Below are positions 27,790 through 36,563 of a stretch of 64,000 bases of DNA, piece by piece (position 1 is the stretch's first letter; every line of letters begins with the position of its first letter). This stretch comes from Desulfobulbaceae bacterium (lineage in GTDB: Bacteria > Desulfobacterota > Desulfobulbia > Desulfobulbales > Desulfocapsaceae): the NCBI GenBank assembly GCA_019163335.1, contig JAFLKM010000053.1:113174-177173 (forward strand). The letters are read 5' to 3'. The position numbers were made by a program, and so were the translations under genes. The notes under the pieces are model-generated. The model was not told the origin of the DNA. It saw nothing but the letters and a program-made list of their open reading frames with translations, and ran no database searches.

Positions 27790-29073
27790 TCAGGGGAGTT
27801 GCCCTGCTTTGATTTTCTTCGGCAGAAAGGCCGAGAGAATAACAGCGATTCCTGCCAGGGCGGCAGCCAGGAGAAAACTTGTGGAGAAGCTTCCGGTCTT
27901 CTCGGCCAGTATTCCAGCAAGAAAAGGGCCGATAATTTGACCCATGCCAAAGATGAAGGTGACGAACCCAAAAATAGTCGCCACCCGTTCAGCCCCGGCA
28001 TGGTCTCCCACCAGGGCCGCCATGATTGAGGGCACACTCCAGACCACAATGCCGTAGCAGCCGATGGAGAGATAGAGAAAGAAGGGTGGAAGGTCGAGGG
28101 CGATGAGAAGGTAGGCCAGGGCCTGGATGGAAAAAACCAGCATAAGTGCCGGGCTGCGGCCAAAGCGGTCGGAAAGACTTCCAAAGACCGGGCCGGAGAC
28201 AAGGCTGAGCAGACCCACCCAGGACCAGAAGTTGCCGGCCACGGCTTCGCTGAGACCTTTTTCTGTTACCAGGGTGGTGACAATAAAGGTCGCGTAGATC
28301 ACATAGGTGAAGCCGAAGAGAAAATAGATGGCGGCGCAGTGCAGGAATATCCTGGAGCGCCGTCCGTGGACCGGCTGGCCGAGAAGATTGCCCGCTTTGC
28401 CTGCCTGCGATTCTGTCATGCCCACCGGAAGGAGGCCTAGCTCCTGCGGATTGTTTCTGAGAACAAGGGCGCAAATGCCTGCCACAACTAGGACAAGGGC
28501 TCCGAGGACCAGCCAGCTTGTGCGCCATCCGTGTTCCTGGATGCTGTTGAGGTAGGGAATCAGTCTGCCGGAGAGGATAATCGCAAAGCCGCTGCCGATG
28601 GCCACAAATCCGGCCGCCCGTCCCCGTTTACTGCTGGCAAACCAGGAGGAGATCAGGGAGACCATCGGCACATTGGAGAGGCCGCTGCCGATGCCCGTGA
28701 GGAGGTAGAGGGCAAGGATCAGGGGAAGGCCTTTGGCTTGACTGATAAGGAGCATGGAGAGTCCGATGCCGACAAGAGCCGCGCTGATCAGCCTGCGGGC
28801 GCCAAAACGCCTGCTCAGCCTGCCGCAGAGAAGCACCGCCAGCAGATAGCCGATAAAGTTGAGGGTGCCGATCAGTCCCATCTGGCTGTAGGAGAGTTGC
28901 AGGTCGCGGCCCATGGAGGGCAGCAGCACTCCCAGAGAAAATCGGCCCAGACCCAGACTGGCAAAGAGGCAGAGGGTGCCGGTGACCATGATGAACCAGC
29001 CGTAATGGATGGCGGATTGGCTGCCTTTGGCGGGGATATTGTCGGCTTCCATTGTCTCTTCTTTTGTCTCCAC
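27790..29073 (-). CDS. MFS transporter
   Basis: A 427-residue membrane protein with about 12 hydrophobic segments and the MFS loop motif GRLSRRFGARR between helices 2 and 3, plus a similar motif (GSLSDRFGRSPAL) between helices 8 and 9. It belongs to a general anion/sugar-acid-like MFS group; the substrate cannot be assigned. Two starts are possible: the first ATG at 29073 or MEADN at 29052. It lies at the edge of the accessory island and is the last ordinary gene before it. Confidence 0.9.
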   Translation of the reverse strand: METKEETMEADNIPAKGSQSAIHYGWFIMVTGTLCLFASLGLGRFSLGVLLPSMGRDLQLSYSQMGLIGTLNFIGYLLAVLLCGRLSRRFGARRLISAALVGIGLSMLLISQAKGLPLILALYLLTGIGSGLSNVPMVSLISSWFASSKRGRAAGFVAIGSGFAIILSGRLIPYLNSIQEHGWRTSWLVLGALVLVVAGICALVLRNNPQELGLLPVGMTESQAGKAGNLLGQPVHGRRSRIFLHCAAIYFLFGFTYVIYATFIVTTLVTEKGLSEAVAGNFWSWVGLLSLVSGPVFGSLSDRFGRSPALMLVFSIQALAYLLIALDLPPFFLYLSIGCYGIVVWSVPSIMAALVGDHAGAERVATIFGFVTFIFGMGQIIGPFLAGILAEKTGSFSTSFLLAAALAGIAVILSAFLPKKIKAGQLP

Positions 29074-29098
29074 TGATCAATGGCCCGGAAAAAAGCGT

Positions 29099-29683
29099 CT
29101 ATCGCAAGAAGAAGGAGCAAGGGGGCCTGTCACCTTCATCGCCTGGTTGCATATTTTCGTTGCCAACAGCCAAACCTCTTGATCTGTTACTCTGCCGGAC
29201 GACAACCACCAAATCATCGAGAACACTGCCATGCCGGGCGCGCATCGCATCCAGCAACGGCGCACGCCCGGCGGGCTCGGCGCTGGGCAAGACCCCGCCT
29301 GTCCGGGCAATGGTTGGATGAGAATCAGCCGGCTCCTGAGCGGAATTGCTCCAAAACCCCCAGTTCACCTGAGTCCCGGCGGGTGTATCGGTTGTTTTTA
29401 ATAAAAACTGTATAGTGTCAACAACCTGGAGAAACTGCCACCCCTGAAGCCCCTTTTTCCGCCCCTGCTCCTCCAGGTAACGATTGATATCATCCCTGCT
29501 GTGATCGTGCATCTTCCGTCCTTGGGCTGCCTTGTTATAGCCCTCCACCCGCTTCATATACCAGCGCTGCGCGCTCTCCTTCACCCCTTCGTTTCTTGAG
29601 GTTTCTATAGATTTTCCCCAGGAAATCTCAACATTTCTATGGGAGAAATTTGCTTTTGTCTTTTGAATTATGTATTCTTTCAC
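29099..29683 (-). pseudogene. intI: Integron-type tyrosine integrase, N-terminal remnant
   Basis: A 194-codon frame (GTG start at 29683, uncertain) that keeps only the N-terminal, SAM-like DNA-binding region of an integron-type integrase: RWYMKRVEGYNKA, DINRYLEEQGRKKGLQGWQF and the later linker DSHPTIAR with MRARHGSVLDDLVVVVRQ. The sequence then leaves the family and ends near 29099. The catalytic domain with its Arg-His-Arg-Tyr residues is missing, so no active recombinase is made. It points away from the attC-bearing cassette on its right, the normal integron orientation. Family assignment rests on recall of similar proteins; truncation is seen directly. Confidence 0.7.
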
Positions 29684-29808
29684 AAGTTATGTGGTTTTGT
29701 TTGCGACTTCGTGGTCGCAAAATGTTTTTTGAAAATAATACACAGAAATCAATAAATAAATAGGCAGAAACCGCACACTGTGCAATTCTGTCTAATACAC
29801 TGTTATGT
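29684..29808 (+). other. Presumed attI or degenerate attC region of the integron
   Basis: It separates the integrase remnant from the first cassette. Two GTTATGT core-like sites lie at 29686-29692 and 29802-29808. The second is the left boundary of the cassette, because its reverse complement ACATAAC opens that cassette's own attC at 30105. A hairpin (TTTGCGAC/GTCGCAAA) lies between them, and the sequence before 29802 can fold weakly (CAGAA/TTCTG around GCACACTGTGC). Whether this is attI or a worn attC cannot be settled. Confidence 0.45.
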
Positions 29809-29825
29809 CTTAAAAGGAAAAAACA

Positions 29826-30101
29826 ATGAACACTAAAGAAATGAGTCAAAATGCTATTGAAATCCTACGAAATGCAAGTGATGAATGTGGCGCAAAATAC
29901 GTCTTGGGGAAATGTTTTAAGCTTTCAGTTATATCTATTAATGACCCCCCGCTCGAAGAAGAATTTCAGGTGGTGTTGTGTGATCCCAATGACGTGAGTA
30001 CATTAAAAAACGCTTACAAAAAAGTTTTAAAAGAAAAGCCAGAATTTTCTGCAACCCTTGGAAATGCAATTCAGATTGTTGGTGTCCAAAATATTAAATA
30101 A
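29826..30101 (+). CDS. Integron cassette ORF of unknown function
   Basis: A 91-residue soluble protein (starts MNTKEMSQNAIEILRNASDE). It lies in cassette orientation between a core site at 29802 and an attC at 30105, with AAAAGGAAA ahead of the ATG. The stop codon is three bases before attC, a compact layout typical of gene cassettes. It shows no signal peptide, membrane segment or recognised domain. Its composition (AT-rich, Lys/Asn-rich) differs from the flanking chromosome. Confidence 0.75.
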   Translation: MNTKEMSQNAIEILRNASDECGAKYVLGKCFKLSVISINDPPLEEEFQVVLCDPNDVSTLKNAYKKVLKEKPEFSATLGNAIQIVGVQNIK

Positions 30102-30104
30102 TCG

Positions 30105-30168
30105 ACATAACAAAACGTTACAGCGGAAACCGCAAACAGCGCGGTTTCCGCTGTAGTTCACGTTAGGC
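30105..30168 (+). other. attC recombination site
   Basis: A 64-bp site. The inverse core ACATAAC (30105-30111) and core GTTAGGC (30162-30168) enclose an inner imperfect palindrome. The stem CAGCGGAAACCGC (30121-30133) pairs perfectly with 30141-30153 around a 7-base loop, flanked by GTTA on the left and TAGTTC on the right as the inner L boxes. The inverse core is the exact complement of the core at the start of the same cassette (29802-29808), as expected from the cassette model. No ordinary terminator function needs to be invoked. Confidence 0.85.
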
Positions 30169-30186
30169 AGCTCGAACGAACTCACG

Positions 30187-30344
30187 ATGAAAATTGAATA
30201 TAGAGATGATGCTGAAATCACTGTCGAGGTTGCGATTGATCTCTACAAAAAATCAACTCTTGGCAAAAGAAGGCCAATTGATCGTCCCGAGATATTTGCG
30301 GGCATGCTGAAAAACGCTAACCTCACCATTTCGGGGAAAATAAT
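30187..30344 (+). pseudogene. GNAT acetyltransferase cassette, truncated by the RAYT element
   Basis: The frame begins MKIEYRDDAEITVEVAIDLY and continues through RRPIDRPEIFAGMLKNANLTIS, matching the N-terminus of GNAT-family acetyltransferases often carried as integron cassettes. After about 50 residues the similarity stops where the GGGGGACACCATA end of the transposase element begins (30345); the acetyl-CoA-binding motif is lost. An artificial frame runs on to 30378. No continuation of the gene, and no matching attC starting with GCCTAAC, was found to the right of the element. Confidence 0.7.
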
Positions 30345-31080
30345 GGGGGACACCATACGTATTTCGCCCTTTTCATAAGCCATCCATAGCAATAGCATAT
30401 TTCCCATGTCAAGAATCGCCCGTATAATCGCTCCCGGTATTCCCCACCACGTGACTCAGCGTGGAAATCGGGATGGAGACTTTTTTCTGCGATGAAGACT
30501 ATCAGGCTTACTTGACCTTGATGGCCGAGTGGTGCCGAAAGTTCAACGTCTCGATTTGGTGTTATTGTCTGATGCCAAATCATATCCATCTCATTGCCGT
30601 GCCGGAAAAAGAAGAGGGGCTGCGGATGGCAATTGGCGAAGCGCATCGCCGATACTCCGTCATGATCAATCGCCGGCAGAAATGGACCGGTCATCTGTGG
30701 CAGGGGAGATTTTCGTCGTTCCCGATGGATGAGGCGTATCTTCTTGCAGCCGCCAGATATATAGAGATGAATCCCGTTCGGGCAAATCTCACTCCTGATC
30801 CTTACGCCTGGAAGTGGAGCAGCGCGAAGGCTCATGCCGATGGCGCCGACGATATTCTTGTAAAGGTATCTCCTCTTCTGCAGATGGTTGGAGACTGGAA
30901 GCTGTTTCTGAGGGACACGGATGAAGAGGATGCGAACATGATTCGCGGCCATGAGCGTACGGGGCGAGCATTAGGGTCGGATGCCTTTCTCGAATCGCTT
31001 GAACTGTCTTTGATGAGAACGGTGAAGCCATTGAAGGCCGGGCGAAAGAAGAAAGTAGATTAATAGGTATGGTGCCCCCC
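30345..31080 (+). mobile_element. RAYT element, copy 1 (REP-associated Y1 transposase)
   Basis: The left end GGGGGACACCATA (30345-30357) and a degenerate right end (TATGGTG followed by a C-run, 31068-31080) form inverted terminal sequences. Between them is a Y1-type transposase gene. The element has cut the GNAT cassette. It is nearly identical to copy 3 (32226-32965), which implies recent duplication or gene conversion. Confidence 0.75.
30416..31063 (+). pseudogene. tnpA_REP: REP-associated tyrosine transposase (copy 1, frameshifted)
   Basis: The same gene as copy 3 but lacking two bases at about 30469 (cgggatgg in place of cggcggatgg). Translation from the natural ATG at 30416 therefore goes out of frame after MSRIARIIAPGIPHHVTQRG. 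The rest is intact from 30461 and keeps the HUH motif (MPNHIHLIAV) and the nucleophile region (ARYIEMNPVRANL). An internal start at 30461 would give a 200-residue protein lacking the conserved first strand, so it is probably inactive. Confidence 0.8.
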
Positions 31081-31107
31081 CCCTCTATCCCCCCCCTATT
31101 CTTCTCC

Positions 31108-31383
31108 AGTGATTGTGATGGAACGAAAAGAGTTGATCCCTTTGCGGAAATTAAAAAATATGGACGGAACAATGACCCACCTCGTGAGATTATTAATCTA
31201 ATCAAATCTTGGCAAAAAGTAATAAAATTAGGTCTTAATAATGATAGTAAAAAAAATGAAACTATCTCAAAAAAGTATGAATGGATTGCGGATCGATATG
31301 AAGAGCTTATGAGAGGAGAAAACGTGTCAATATTGCCATTCAATGGATATCCCTGGTTAACAAAGGAAATAGTCAAATTGTAA
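31108..31383 (+). pseudogene. Unrecognised AT-rich ORF fragment
   Basis: An open frame directly right of RAYT copy 1. The only upstream start (31069) lies in the C-rich end of the element, so the coding piece looks like the tail of a gene whose 5' part was lost. Residues include DPFAEIKKYGRNNDPPREII and YPWLTKEIVKL. It is Lys/Asn-rich and clearly more AT-rich than the core genes. No domain was recognised and it could be noncoding. Confidence 0.35.
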
Positions 31384-31427
31384 TGGCACTTGTCAACATA
31401 ACATATAGAGTATTCTGGGAGGTATAA

Positions 31428-31727
31428 ATGTTACGCATTATTATCTTAATATTACTGGTTATGCTTTGTGGGTGTGCCGCCAATCTTCAAGGAATGCCAC
31501 AGTTAGTGGGAAATGATAATGGAGAGCATCTGTATAGTATTAATGGATTTACTGATTGGGGGGAAATAAGCAAGGACACAGCCTATAATTATGCTAAAAA
31601 ATACTCGAACAACTACTGTAAAACAACTCCCAATATTACAGATTTTCAGGTTACAGAGGCAGGAAATCTTGCAGGAGCAAAATTTCTTCGATGGACAGCT
31701 ATTTTCACCTGTGACAGGTTAAACTAG
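31428..31727 (+). CDS. Small lipoprotein of unknown function
   Basis: A 99-residue protein with a clear lipoprotein signal (ten hydrophobic residues, then LCGC), preceded by GGGAGG. The mature part contains NGFTDWGEISKDTAYNYA and two further cysteines, one near the C-terminus (AIFTCDRLN), which could form a disulfide. It is AT-rich and sits between two RAYT copies, so it is probably part of the acquired island. No attC-like site follows it. Confidence 0.65.
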   Translation: MLRIIILILLVMLCGCAANLQGMPQLVGNDNGEHLYSINGFTDWGEISKDTAYNYAKKYSNNYCKTTPNITDFQVTEAGNLAGAKFLRWTAIFTCDRLN

Positions 31728-31848
31728 ATTTTTCTAGGCTACCCAAAAGAAAAAATGCCGATCCAAATGTTCAACTTGACCCAAAGGGGCTGCATTTGTT
31801 GGCTTTGCGCAGTTTCTGTTTACGTACTTTTTTAATCCCGTAAATAAT

Positions 31849-32225
31849 GGGACACCATACGTATTTCGCCCTTTACATAAGCCATCCATAGCAGCAACAT
31901 ATTTCCCATGCCAAGAATCGCCCGTATAATAGCTCCCGGAATTCCTCACCACGTGACTCAGCGTGGGAATCGGCGGATGGAGACTTTTTTCTGCGATGAA
32001 GACTATCAGGCTTACTTGACCTTGATGGCCGAGTGGTGCCAAAAGTTCAACGTCTCGATTTGGTGTTATTGTCTGATGCCAATTCATATCCATCTCATTG
32101 CCGTGCTGGAAAAAGAAGAGGGGCTGCGGATGGCAATAGGTGAAGCGCATCGCCGATACTCCGTCATGATCAATCGCCGGCAGGAATGGACTGGTCATCT
32201 GTGGCAGGGGAGATTTTCGAGCAAA
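31849..32225 (+). mobile_element. RAYT element, copy 2 (3' end lost)
   Basis: The left end (GGGACACCATACGTATTTCGCCC, 31849 onwards) and the 5' half of the transposase gene are present. The sequence switches abruptly at about 32220 to the left end of copy 3. The missing 3' half does not reappear after copy 3, so this is a deletion or replacement, not a simple nested insertion. Confidence 0.75.
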
Positions 32226-32228
32226 TAG
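31908..32228 (+). pseudogene. tnpA_REP: REP-associated tyrosine transposase (copy 2, truncated)
   Basis: The first about 104 codons match copy 3, with a few substitutions including Asn to Ile next to the HUH motif (MPIHIHLIAV). The frame ends at a stop right after the junction with copy 3, so the catalytic tyrosine region is missing. Not functional. Confidence 0.85.
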
Positions 32229-32965
32229 GGGGACACCATACGTATTTCGCCCTTTACATAAGCCATCCTAGCACTAGCATTTTTCCCATGCCAAGAATCG
32301 CCCGTATAATCGCTCCCGGAATTCCTCACCACGTGACTCAGCGTGGAAATCGGCGGATGGAGACTTTTTTCTGCGATGAAGACTATCAGGCTTACTTGAC
32401 CTTGATGGCCGAGTGGTGCCGAAAGTTCAACGTCTCGATTTGGTGTTATTGTCTGATGCCAAATCATATCCATCTCATTGCCGTGCCGGAAAAAGAAGAG
32501 GGGCTGCGGATGGCAATTGGCGAAGCGCATCGCCGATACTCCGTCATGATCAATCGCCGGCAGAAATGGACCGGTCATCTGTGGCAGGGGAGATTTTCGT
32601 CGTTCCCGATGGATGAGGCGTATCTTCTTGCAGCCGCCAGATATATAGAGATGAATCCCGTTCGGGCAAATCTCACTCCTGATCCTTACGCCTGGAAGTG
32701 GAGCAGCGCGAAGGCTCATGCCGATGGCGCCGACGATATTCTTGTAAAGGTATCTCCTCTTCTGCAGATGGTTGGAGACTGGAAGCTGTTTCTGAGGGAC
32801 ACGGATGAAGAGGATGCGAACATGATTCGCGGCCATGAGCGTACGGGGCGAGCATTAGGGTCGGATTCCTTTCTCGAATCGCTTGAACTGTCTTTGATGA
32901 GAACGGTGAAGCCACTGAAAGCCGGGCGAAAGAAGAAAGTAGATAAATAGATATGGTGTCCCCCT
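32226..32965 (+). mobile_element. RAYT element, copy 3 (complete)
   Basis: Bounded by GGGGGACACCATA on the left (about 32227-32239) and the exact inverted copy TATGGTGTCCCCC on the right (about 32952-32964). The longer ends also share GGGCGAAA spaced from the terminal repeat. It carries an intact transposase gene and is the only one of the three copies that looks potentially active. Confidence 0.8.
32288..32950 (+). CDS. tnpA_REP: REP-associated tyrosine (Y1) transposase, intact copy
   Basis: A 220-residue Y1/TnpA_REP-type nuclease. The conserved first strand is ARIIAPGIPHHVTQRGN; the HUH metal motif is in CLMPNHIHLIAVP; the helix with the nucleophilic tyrosine is ARYIEMNPVRANL; GHLWQGRFSS is also a family block. 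RAYTs cleave and join single-stranded REP palindromes and are usually domesticated single-copy genes; three neighbouring copies with matching ends is unusual. The ATG at 32288 is the natural start; an open frame further upstream belongs to copy 2. Confidence 0.9.
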   Translation: MPRIARIIAPGIPHHVTQRGNRRMETFFCDEDYQAYLTLMAEWCRKFNVSIWCYCLMPNHIHLIAVPEKEEGLRMAIGEAHRRYSVMINRRQKWTGHLWQGRFSSFPMDEAYLLAAARYIEMNPVRANLTPDPYAWKWSSAKAHADGADDILVKVSPLLQMVGDWKLFLRDTDEEDANMIRGHERTGRALGSDSFLESLELSLMRTVKPLKAGRKKKVDK

Positions 32966-33110
32966 ATTCCCCCTATTTCCGATAGCAGGTTCTCCCCCTT
33001 TCTCCATCTCTTTTTCTTCCATAAAATTCCGATGCTTCCCTTAGTCAGTTGACACCTCCTTCTTGTTGCGGGTATTGTTGAGCCAACTTACTCTTCAGGG
33101 AGACAGAGCT

Positions 33111-33560
33111 ATGCGGGCAGTTATTCAACGGGTCAGTCGGGCGGTGGTGACGGTTGACGGGGAGCAGATCGGGGCCATCGGGCCGGGACTCGTCGTCTTG
33201 CTGGGCGTCCATCGCGATGACGGGCCGGCGGATCTGGACTGGCTGGTGGACAAAATCGTCCAGCTCCGGGTCTTTGCCGATGGTGAGGGGAAGATGAATC
33301 GCTCTCTGCTCGATACCGGCGGGGCGATGCTCATTGTTTCGCAATTCACCCTCCATGGAGATTGCCGCAAGGGGCGTCGCCCTGGATATTCGCAGGCGGC
33401 AAGGCCCGAGCAGGCGGAGGCCCTGTACGAGGAATTTATCACGGCCGTGCGGAAACACGGTATTCAGACGGCAACGGGTCGTTTTCAGGCGGATATGGCG
33501 GTGGAACTGGTCAATGACGGACCGGTCACCCTGCTCCTGGATTCGGCAAAGATCTTTTAA
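33111..33560 (+). CDS. dtd: D-aminoacyl-tRNA deacylase
   Basis: A 149-residue DTD. It starts [20 protein letters not shown] and has the two active-site motifs: [15 protein letters not shown] (SQxTL type) and [11 protein letters not shown] (GPVT type). It removes D-amino acids mischarged on tRNA. The ATG at 33111 fits the family start and has CAGGGAG upstream. It is the first core gene after the island, followed 26 bases later by the protease gene. Confidence 0.97.
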   Translation: MRAVIQRVSRAVVTVDGEQIGAIGPGLVVLLGVHRDDGPADLDWLVDKIVQLRVFADGEGKMNRSLLDTGGAMLIVSQFTLHGDCRKGRRPGYSQAARPEQAEALYEEFITAVRKHGIQTATGRFQADMAVELVNDGPVTLLLDSAKIF

Positions 33561-33586
33561 TACTACGGACTCTTTTGCAACTACTT

Positions 33587-36520
33587 ATGGATTTTATTCC
33601 CGGTCACTCCTATTCTTCCTTTACCCTTAAGCGACAGGCGCATATTGCCGAGATCGGTTCGGATGTCTACCTTTTTGAGCACGATCTACTCGGCTGTCCC
33701 CTGCTGGCCATCAAAAACAGTGATGCCAACAAGACCTTTGCCGTCGCCTTCAACACCGTTCCCACCGATTCCACCGGCGTGGCCCATATCCTTGAGCATT
33801 CGGTGCTCATGGGGTCAAAGAAGTATCCGGTGAGCGATGTCTTCGGCGAAATCAACAAGGGCGGGCTCATGACCTTTCTGAACGCCATGACCGGTTCGGA
33901 TATCACCTATTATCCCTTCGCCACCCGCAATCTCAAGGAGTATTTCAACATCATGGATGTCTACTGTGATGTGGTGTTCAATCCGCTTCTCAGCCGCTCC
34001 ACCTTTGAGCAGGAGGGCTGGCATTATCATCAGGAAGGGGAGACCGGTGAGCTGGAGTTTCAGGGCGTGGTTTACAACGAAATGAAGGGTGCCTTTTCCG
34101 ATCCCATCCGCCTGCTTTTTCATCATATCTTCGGCGGGCTTATGCCCTGCTCCACCTATGCCCATGAGTCCGGCGGCGACCCGAAGGACATCCCTGATCT
34201 CTCCCATGAGGCCTTCTGTGCCTTTCACAAGGGCCACTATCATCCCTCCAACAGCACCTTTTTTGTCTATGGGGATGCGCCGCTTGCTGAAGAACTGGGC
34301 TATCTCCAGGAGCATTTCCTCACTCGTTTTCCGGAATCCGAAGAGCGGGCGGAGATTGAAGAGGGGCTTGATGTTGAGCAGATTACCTTTATTGAAGACT
34401 GCTACGGGGTCGAGTCGGAGGATAACGGCACGGCGGCGGTGGGCAAGACATTCCTGGCCGTGGGCCAGAAGGTATCAACGGTGCTCAATCGGGAGGAGAA
34501 CGCCGCCTTTCAGGTTATTGCCGGGATTCTTTATAATTCCGACGCCTCGCCCCTGAAAAACCGGATCGTCTCCAGCGGTCTCGGCAAGGATTTCGGCGGC
34601 CTTTATCTGTGCACCTCAAGCTTCAAGACCTTCATGATCACCTATCTGGTGGGCAGTGATGCGGACAAACGGGATGCCTTCCTCTCCCTCTATAACGAAA
34701 CCCTGCGCGAGATGATCAGTAAGGGGCTGGATCGTGAGCTGCTGCTCTCGGAGCTGAACAAGTATGAATTTTCGGTGCGGGAAGAGGCGAGTCGGGCCCA
34801 GCGTGGGCTGGATCTGTTCGGCAAGGTCATGCCGGCCTTCAAGTATGGGACGGACCCCTTCGAGACCCTGGAGATTGAAGAGCTGTTCCGGGTTATCCGC
34901 CATAAGGCCCTGGAAGAGGGATATTTTGAGGAGCTGATTAAACAGTATCTTCTGGAAAACAAGGCCACCGTTGTGGTGACCCTGGTCCCTGATCCTGAGA
35001 AACCGGCGCGCACCCAGGCAGATGAGAAGGCCAGGCTGGCAGGATATGCGGCTACCTTGAGCATAGATCAGCGTCAAGAGCTTGTGGCCAGAACCGCAGA
35101 AATGCAGGCCCAGCAGCTGACAGCCAACAGCCCGGAAACCCTGGCCCTGCTGCCACATCTCAGTCACAGCGATCTTGAAGCCGACCTGCACTTCCACACG
35201 GTGCGGCCCACCCGGATGTTTGGCAGCACCGAGGTCCTGGTCAGTGAGTTGCCCACCGAACATATCTCCTATGTGGATATGGGTTTTGATATTGCCTCGG
35301 TTCCCGCCCGGCTTCTGCCCTGGCTCGATCTTTTTGGCACCATTGTCACTGAAATCGGGACCAAGAAGATGGATTTCATGCATCTGGCCCGGGAGCTGGG
35401 CACCTGCACCGGTGACTTTGCCCACTCCTTCAACTCCTACAGCAAGGTCGGTAATGCGGCGTCGGTGCGGCCGGTGCTCTGGTTTCGGATGAAGTGTCTG
35501 CCGGAATATCAGGAGAGGGCTCTCCATTTGATGGCGGAGATCTTTGCTGAGCTGTCTCTGGCCGACAGAACCCACATCCGCGAGATTGTGCAGCGGGAAT
35601 TTGCCTGGTCGGAACACAGTGCCCAGAGTGAAGGGTACAGTCTTGCAACCAGCCGTGCCTTTTCCCGGCTCAGTCCGGCTGGCGCCTATAACGAGCTGAT
35701 TTCGGGCGTTACCTCCTATCGGGCCGAAAAAGAGCTGGAACAGCATTATGGGGAAATGGAAGAGGAATTTCTGGCCGGCCTGCAAGAGATGGCCGCCCTG
35801 ATCTTCAACCGTCGTAACCTGATCCTGGCCTTGACTGCTGATCCTGAGGAGATTGAATCCTTTTCCCGTCATGGGGAGTCGCTGGTAATGGCCTTGCCCG
35901 ACCATCCGGTCACCCTGGAAGCCCTGGTTCTGCCGGAGTTTCCGGCGCATGAGGCCCTGATTACCTCCGCCGAGATTGTCTTTGCGGTGCAGGCTGGTCT
36001 GCTTCTTCCCAATGGGGCGGGGTACAACGGTCATTTCGAGGTGTTGAAAAATTATCTTTCCCGCGATTATCTGTGGAATACGGTGCGGCAGATGGGCGGA
36101 GCCTATGGCTGCTTTATTCAGTTCAGCCATATTACTGGAAACTTGGGGATTGTCAGTTACCGAGACCCCCAGGTGCGCAAGACCTATGACAGCTATGCAG
36201 CGATTCCCCAGACTATTTCAGGCTTGCAGCTTTCGGAGAAGGTTCTGGAGCAGCTGGTTATCGGTACCTATGGAAATTTCGACCCATTGCAGAGTTCTGC
36301 CGCCAAGGGGGCCACGGCCAGGGATGAATATCTGAGCGGGATCACCGCAGCCATGAAGCAGCAGCGGATCAAGGAAATTATCGCGACGCGGGTTGAAGAC
36401 ATGCAGGCCTTTGCCCCGGCCTTTACCCGGATGCTGGCCACTTCTCACCGGGTCACCATTGGTAATCGTGTCAAGATTGAGAAGGATGCGGATCTGTTTG
36501 ATCGGATCAGCGAGCTCTGA
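33587..36520 (+). CDS. M16C (PreP/insulinase-like) zinc metalloprotease
   Basis: A protein of about 977 residues made of two M16 halves. The inverted zinc motif HILEHSVLMGSKKYP (HxxEH) lies near residue 70, and the distal glutamate is in YNEMKGAFSDP. The C-terminal half begins after about residue 500 and carries the arginine/tyrosine substrate-binding region (RQMGGAYGCF). This matches presequence protease/Falcilysin-type peptidasomes that degrade peptides of tens of residues. No signal peptide is seen, so a cytosolic role is likely. The start (33587, or 33575) has no clear Shine-Dalgarno. Confidence 0.92.
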   Translation: MDFIPGHSYSSFTLKRQAHIAEIGSDVYLFEHDLLGCPLLAIKNSDANKTFAVAFNTVPTDSTGVAHILEHSVLMGSKKYPVSDVFGEINKGGLMTFLNAMTGSDITYYPFATRNLKEYFNIMDVYCDVVFNPLLSRSTFEQEGWHYHQEGETGELEFQGVVYNEMKGAFSDPIRLLFHHIFGGLMPCSTYAHESGGDPKDIPDLSHEAFCAFHKGHYHPSNSTFFVYGDAPLAEELGYLQEHFLTRFPESEERAEIEEGLDVEQITFIEDCYGVESEDNGTAAVGKTFLAVGQKVSTVLNREENAAFQVIAGILYNSDASPLKNRIVSSGLGKDFGGLYLCTSSFKTFMITYLVGSDADKRDAFLSLYNETLREMISKGLDRELLLSELNKYEFSVREEASRAQRGLDLFGKVMPAFKYGTDPFETLEIEELFRVIRHKALEEGYFEELIKQYLLENKATVVVTLVPDPEKPARTQADEKARLAGYAATLSIDQRQELVARTAEMQAQQLTANSPETLALLPHLSHSDLEADLHFHTVRPTRMFGSTEVLVSELPTEHISYVDMGFDIASVPARLLPWLDLFGTIVTEIGTKKMDFMHLARELGTCTGDFAHSFNSYSKVGNAASVRPVLWFRMKCLPEYQERALHLMAEIFAELSLADRTHIREIVQREFAWSEHSAQSEGYSLATSRAFSRLSPAGAYNELISGVTSYRAEKELEQHYGEMEEEFLAGLQEMAALIFNRRNLILALTADPEEIESFSRHGESLVMALPDHPVTLEALVLPEFPAHEALITSAEIVFAVQAGLLLPNGAGYNGHFEVLKNYLSRDYLWNTVRQMGGAYGCFIQFSHITGNLGIVSYRDPQVRKTYDSYAAIPQTISGLQLSEKVLEQLVIGTYGNFDPLQSSAAKGATARDEYLSGITAAMKQQRIKEIIATRVEDMQAFAPAFTRMLATSHRVTIGNRVKIEKDADLFDRISEL

Positions 36521-36563
36521 TTCCAAGTCGCATTCAAACCAACCCTGATGAACGGGATAAATC

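Noticed and set aside
30461..31063. An intact transposase in RAYT copy 1 from the internal ATG
   Set aside because: The natural start is at 30416 and is separated by a two-base deletion; the internal start would remove the conserved first strand.
34616..36130. A 504-codon open frame on minus, antisense to the M16 protease gene
   Set aside because: It has no family features and exactly overlays a well-supported coding gene; long antisense frames are common in GC-rich codon-biased genes.
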